Source: Dolomedes plantarius
Lineage: Eukaryota > Arthropoda > Arachnida > Araneae > Dolomedidae
Length of the DNA stretch: 64,000 nucleotides
Direction: 5' to 3'
Assembly (NCBI GenBank): GCA_907164885.2
Contig: OU015492.1
Coordinates: 190,078,338-190,142,337 of the forward strand
The notes beneath the pieces are model-generated. The model was given only the letters and a program-made list of their open reading frames with translations. It had not been told where the DNA came from and searched no databases. Of the stretch, positions 10,594 to 64,000 are shown in pieces. The position numbers and the translations under genes are program-made. Position 1 is the first letter of the stretch, and each line of letters begins with the position of its first letter.

Positions 10594-10650
10594 TTTTGTC
10601 TTTTGTATTGTATTATATATATCAAACATTACTGAGAGACTTTAAACGAA

Positions 10651-11735
10651 CCTGAGGGCACTATTCTGACTGGTAGTCAAGAAATTATTAGTGCCAGAAT
10701 CATACACACTCCTTCTCTGGGCAGAGCTTTTACAAATGTTTTCATCAAAACCGAGTTTAGTGTACAATCGTGGAAGAAAGGCACGTTGTGGATTCACAAG
10801 TGGTTCATGTGATATGTTTTTGGTGCCAGGAATGAAGTTTTTTATTGGAGGCCACTGTTTACGAATGTAGTGATTGTTTCTGTTACGGCTATCCCATTCA
10901 CAGAGAAAGCAGTAGAATTTAGTGTATCCCTGTTGCATGCCTGTTGCATATCCCAATGGCTTTCATATCTCCACAAATGTGCCATTTGAATGTAGTGTAC
11001 TCAATTAACTTCAGTATAGCCCTCATAACTTCATAAGTTTCCTTTGTAGCTGTAGAACATTCTACGGGAACAGACGGACAAACATTGCCTACATGGAGGA
11101 GCACTCTTTGAGACTACGTTTGGACGAGTCAATAAACAGGCGCCACTCTGCTGGATTATGTTCATGTCCCAATGCCTGAAATAGGCCCTTCACATCACAG
11201 CAATATACGATGTCTTCTTTCTCCGCAAAATTGTCTACAAAATGGCTTTGTTGTCTTCAAAATAAACTTAATTTTACAAATTGCATTTTTCTAATAGATT
11301 CCAACCTTGAAGCCTAGAACCCAGTAATTCTGAGTCTGTTTGATAGAGTTTTAAGTTACAAGATCATTAAACTCTGCCTGTGTGATTTCATGATGGGAAC
11401 ATGTCGTAGATGTAGATGGTTGAAAGTCAAGATCTTGATGGTTTGGGTCATCGGAGGTGTCTTCCTCTGAATCAACAGTATATTTATCTGGAGCTGTAGG
11501 AATATCTTCAGAATGAGGATCTGGTCGCATAGCGGAGTGTAAGTTTGGATACTGAATACAATGTTTGGATTTTGAAGAGAACCGCTTGACAGCTGTGAAC
11601 AAACGTAACAATCCGTTACGTGATTGGTCGGTTCATGCCAAGCCATAGGTACTGAAAATTTCAATCTGCTACATTTTCCTTCTAACCAGTTTCTCAGATT
11701 CCTGGAACAGGAATTGCAGCATATATGTTGAGCCC
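10651..11735 (-). pseudogene. N-terminal and central part of the repeated arthropod protein
   Basis: Read on the minus strand from 11735. It begins with a possible zinc-binding segment (MAWHEPTNHVTDCYVC), then a serine/acid-rich region after SAMRPDPHSEDIP, then TQAEFNDLV. After frame changes come DIVYCCDVKGLFQALG, WRLFIDSSKRSLK, TFKWHICGDMKAI and GYTKFYCFLCEWDSRNR. I recognise this order from multi-copy spider and insect proteins annotated only as uncharacterised. At least four frame changes are needed, so it is a pseudogene. The C-terminal part is at 4962-5410, beyond the BEL/Pao insertion. Whether the family is a transposon gene or a duplicated host gene cannot be decided from this copy. 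Confidence 0.65.
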
Positions 11736-12379
11736 ATTACTTATCCTGGTCTCCTTCTCTACATCCCAAGTACAGTTCATAAGCCTTTCTAACTAATGGT
11801 GAAAAGCTACATTTTTGAGTCTTCTATCTACAGTATAGATTTCCATTGCTAACATGTGGAATTTTGGAAAAATGGTACGTAGTAAACAATAAATAATTAC
11901 AGATTCCTTATTTTTCACCAAAAATATACAAGAAACACAAATTTTCATCTGAAGGACATTTTTCATGTTGTACAGTGCTATCACAAAAACAGCCCTGAAT
12001 ACAATGAAATATATTAAAATCAGCTTGAATTCTTCATAACCAATGAATATGAGATACGGATACGGGTATTTTGAGGAATTTTGTTGCTGCATATAGTTGT
12101 TTGCGTCTGAGTGATTGAATATGTGTAAACAAATTTCGTCTTGAATGATGAGATACTGTATTCAGATTAAAATTAATAATTTCAATGCTTAATTAAAACT
12201 AAACTACGAGGTATAAAAAAAGTTTAATATTTTATGTATATAACTTTTACACAAACATCTAAGACAAAACATGGAAAAAATTCATACATGACACTATATG
12301 AAATCCATATATTTGTTCATTTCACTTTGTAAAAACATCACATAAAATATAAACAACTAATGGACGAAGAAGGAAGACA
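11736..12379. other. Downstream flank of the SEC14-like gene
   Basis: AT-rich sequence between the SEC14-like stop codon and the neighbouring pseudogene. It should contain the 3-prime UTR and polyadenylation site (minus strand). A variant ATTAAA occurs on the minus strand near 12220, but I cannot show that it is used. A 99-residue minus-strand frame at 11793-12092 is rich in hydrophobic and AT-coded residues and is probably chance. Confidence 0.4.
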
Positions 12380-61178
<48,799 letters not shown>

Positions 61179-61191
61179 CGTGAAGATTTTC

Positions 61192-64000
61192 CTAGAAATA
61201 ATCATTGTTTATTAATTTATTATAATACACGTATTATTATAAAAATGGGCACCTTAATATATAAATTGTCTCCATTTTTTTTTCAAAAATTGTGCTATTC
61301 ACAGTATATTTTTCGTTTAGCACATTTTAGTCCATTTTCATTCAGAACAGTAGACTTGAAAAGTCCTTTACGATAAGTAACTTACCTAGATTTCATTAGC
61401 ATTCAGTACCCTTCATGGAAAAAAAGGTAAATGTCAAAGAGTGGTAAAGGATCAAGACAAGCAATCTCCGTCAGACCAGTTTTCTTTTCGGATGAAGGCA
61501 AAGGGCTTTATCTTATGCATTTTTGAAGGTATAAATTTGAAATTAATGTTAGAAAAATTTCCAGAATTATTTTTTATTAGTAATCCATTTTCCAAAATAA
61601 TTCGTTTTTAACTGATTGAAATGTTGCAAGAAAGTATTCTTAACTCAAGTAGGAAAAAGTGGAGATCGCTAGTTTTCATCCTACATGACTCAAAGGAGGA
61701 AATTCAACAGAATTTATTTAAATTTAATATTTTAGTGTACGTTAAATGTACTTTAAAAACTGCAGTACACGCTTGTAGAAGGTCTACCGAAAAGGAAAAA
61801 AATGGCATCTCCAATGTACTTAGCAGCAATTGACCTAGGTTTTACTCTCAATATGATTTCTTCTGCTTGACATATTCAAAATGTAAACTTGGTATCAATA
61901 CAAGATGACTTAAAGATAACAAAATTACAGTCTTTTAAATTTCTAAGTTTACATCACTAATTGCTGCTGATACTCGGATTTTTTGTGGTCTAGGTTGGAG
62001 GTTGTGGTCTAAGTTGGAGAAAATTGTTGATCTGTAAGAATTTTGCTAAATTACGTTTTTTTTAAATAGTCTCGCCTCCACTGTGCTTGTCCGCTGTGTC
62101 AAGTTGGAGAACAAGAATGTTTCGATGAGTATACTTTTTTTTAAATTTAAAAGTCAAAACTACTTGGGAGATAAGTTGATATTTAAATGGATATTTTTCT
62201 ATGTAAAATGTGCTTGTTCATTTTTGGAAAGATCCTATCATGGTGGAATTTGAGACCCCTTTTAAAACATTCGGGGAATTATTATAGTGGGCAACGTTTT
62301 TGCTCTCAGTCCAATGCGTCGAGCAAAATTCCCATCCAGCTTTCAAAAACTAGGAAGAGACTTTTTTCTGAGAACTACAATGGTGCCAACTAAAAAAACA
62401 GAATTCAGATTATTCAATGTCTCAGCTTTTTGAGCACCAATCTTTTGAGCACCATGCGAAATAAAAAAAAACTGTACCTTAACCGTTAAAATTTCATGCG
62501 AGAATGTTATTTGTTGACTGGTTTTAATATGCCTCGTTGAGATCACGCAATGCTAAATCTTACTTCATTACAGGTACCCAGTAGCAACAAAATGGAGCCT
62601 TTTCCCTTTCTCTGTAATGTATTGAAATTTTCTATACCAATGAAACTTGTCTTCATCTTGATTTTTTTTACATTAAAAAAACAACATAATGTCAATCACT
62701 GTCAATATTCATATAAGCGAGAATTTACTTAATTTTAAGTTTTATATCATTTTTTCACATTCACAACTCAAATAGATAAACAAAATTAGAATAATCAAGG
62801 AAAATATTTTAAATGATTTATTTTGAATGTTCATGAAGGATTTTCTAATTCAATCATTAGAAAGTAATCACAATCAAATTTCAGAAAGCGTTCACTAGCA
62901 TTCCCTGTGGATTTAAATCCACAAACTTTGTCGACTTCATAATCATCTTTACATGAAAAATAGACTATAAATTATAACGAAGCTGATGCTTGAAAACAGC
63001 TATTAACAACGAGCAAAAAAATTAGAATAATTTTCTTCGAGTTTAAAAATATTACAATAGTGCAAACATAAATGGCAGACTAGATGCCTACGACATCCTA
63101 AATTCAATATGACGTTTTATCTGACTTACCTAACTGTGTAGGCTTCCTCCTCAAGTTGAAAAAAGTTGAATTGGCTTTTGAAATTCGTGAATCAAGATTA
63201 ATTTTCGGCTTTACACAGTTAATATTTTAAGGTTTTTTTAATTCCTAAACTGTTTTAATAATTTTGGTGCTATATTTTTTATTATATGCCAAACTTAGGC
63301 AAAAGGGAAAGACCATAATAGACAAGTACTTCATTGCATATTCTTAACATAAAGGACAGCGTCTATATGGTAAGCATTTTATTTACTAGTGGCTCACAAT
63401 CTAACTAACTAAAAAAAAAGACTATATAGTGCTGTCACTAGAGAAATTTCATTCCATCCCACGAATTCTGTCTGGGGTTTAAATCTTATTGTTCAGCTCA
63501 CCGGCAAAGTCATTGCATTGGTTTACATTTGTTTGGTTTCTTTAGCAGTGGACTCAGAAATATGATAAGAAGCTGAAAAAGAAAATCCATGACACCCTTA
63601 TCTTCGGAAGCCTATCACAAAAGGCTCAAGAATTGTTTTAAAATATTTTGGCATTGAATACACATCCCATTTGCATTCTATGTGGTCACTGAAGGTCGTA
63701 CTCTGACAGTTCCAATAGAGTTCACTGAACATTTTATGGCGGCTCTTGCTTCAAAAACAACGCACGTTTCCAGAAAGCACGAAAAATACGGTCATCTCTA
63801 AAATGCACTTTTATTCAGTCTTTTTAAATAGTAACTCCTTTTAAAAACGTTCTAGTAGACCTGTTTCTCGGAAATTATACGCGGCTTTGTTAATGCATGC
63901 TTTACTAAAGCTTTGTTTATAAAGTCATCTCAAATTCACAGATTTAGACCCAATGCACAACAATTTCTCTCCCTTTGATTAAAAACATAGGAAAGAGTGT
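61192..64000. other. Upstream region of the SEC14-like gene
   Basis: Probably a 5-prime intron, an untranslated exon or the promoter, since an acceptor-like site lies at 61192. No coding exon was found on either strand. Short frames (61621, 62187, 62343, 62550) are AT-coded and not convincing. TGGTCTA and GTTGGAG words recur near 61990-62110 without forming a clear repeat. Confidence 0.4.

Larger units (their letters stand above)
5411..10650 (+). mobile_element. Truncated BEL/Pao LTR retrotransposon fragment
   Basis: Decayed pol sequence in BEL/Pao order: reverse transcriptase, RNase H, integrase and the C-terminal domain found in these elements. It starts abruptly inside pol at 5411, with no gag, protease or 5-prime LTR. 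A candidate 3-prime LTR is at 9962-10593. Flanking CCTGAG copies suggest the whole block inserted into the minus-strand pseudogene. It is interrupted by an intact Tc1 element (6116-7334) and by an 81-bp copy of the host pseudogene (9735-9815). Many stops make it inactive. Confidence 0.75.

Noticed and set aside
11793..12092. 99-residue minus-strand frame
   Set aside because: Hydrophobic, AT-coded composition with no motif, in the gene's downstream flank; most likely chance.
63440..63510. B-box-like GGGGTTTAAATCTT
   Set aside because: No paired T-arm stem and no matching A box upstream.

Overview
The window looks like nuclear DNA of an arthropod, most likely a spider. This is inferred from the AT-rich composition, long (TA)n tracts, GT-AG introns, and a dense mix of Tc1/mariner, hAT, PIF/Harbinger, Helitron-like, BEL/Pao, Ty1/copia and tRNA-derived repeats of kinds familiar from arachnid genomes. 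No bacterial-type gene organisation is present.

The one host gene I can support is on the minus strand: a SEC14-like lipid-binding protein (CRAL-TRIO plus GOLD domains). It has 12 coding exons between 61178 (start codon) and 12380 (stop codon). All exon junctions are phase-compatible and the predicted product is about 396 aa, close to the roughly 400 aa usual for animal SEC14-like proteins. Coding exons total only about 1.2 kb in 48.8 kb; nearly all the rest is intron filled with transposons.

Regions, left to right. 1-2200: a broken Tc1/mariner element with 41 residues between its last two catalytic Asp positions, and a Harbinger-type MITE. 3856-4503: an internally deleted pogo/Tigger-type element that keeps only the acidic transposase tail. 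4962-11735: a minus-strand pseudogene of a repeated, uncharacterised arthropod protein family, split by a BEL/Pao fragment (5411-10650) that is itself split by an intact Tc1 element (6116-7334). 12380-61178: the SEC14-like gene. Its introns hold a non-coding LTR retroelement with apparently identical LTRs (14873-19110), a head-to-tail Helitron-like array broken by hAT, MITE and mariner insertions (21890-26474), a structurally complete Ty1/copia element with matching LTRs (32788-37216), a mariner fragment holding a small Helitron-like element (37393-38130), a Tc3-like element (39146-40699), a deleted pogo-type element with a repeated 18-bp motif (40713-42213), a Tc1 element interrupted by a hAT element (43286-47272), another Tc1 (48188-49440), a probable solo LTR (about 49570-50104) and a further mariner-like element (50864-52159). 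61192-64000 has no recognisable coding region and probably holds the first intron or promoter of the SEC14-like gene.

The transposons are not working partners of the host gene. They record successive insertions, often nested and often at TA dinucleotides or inside (TA)n tracts. Only the Tc1 at 6116-7334 and the copia element look intact enough to be recently or currently mobile.
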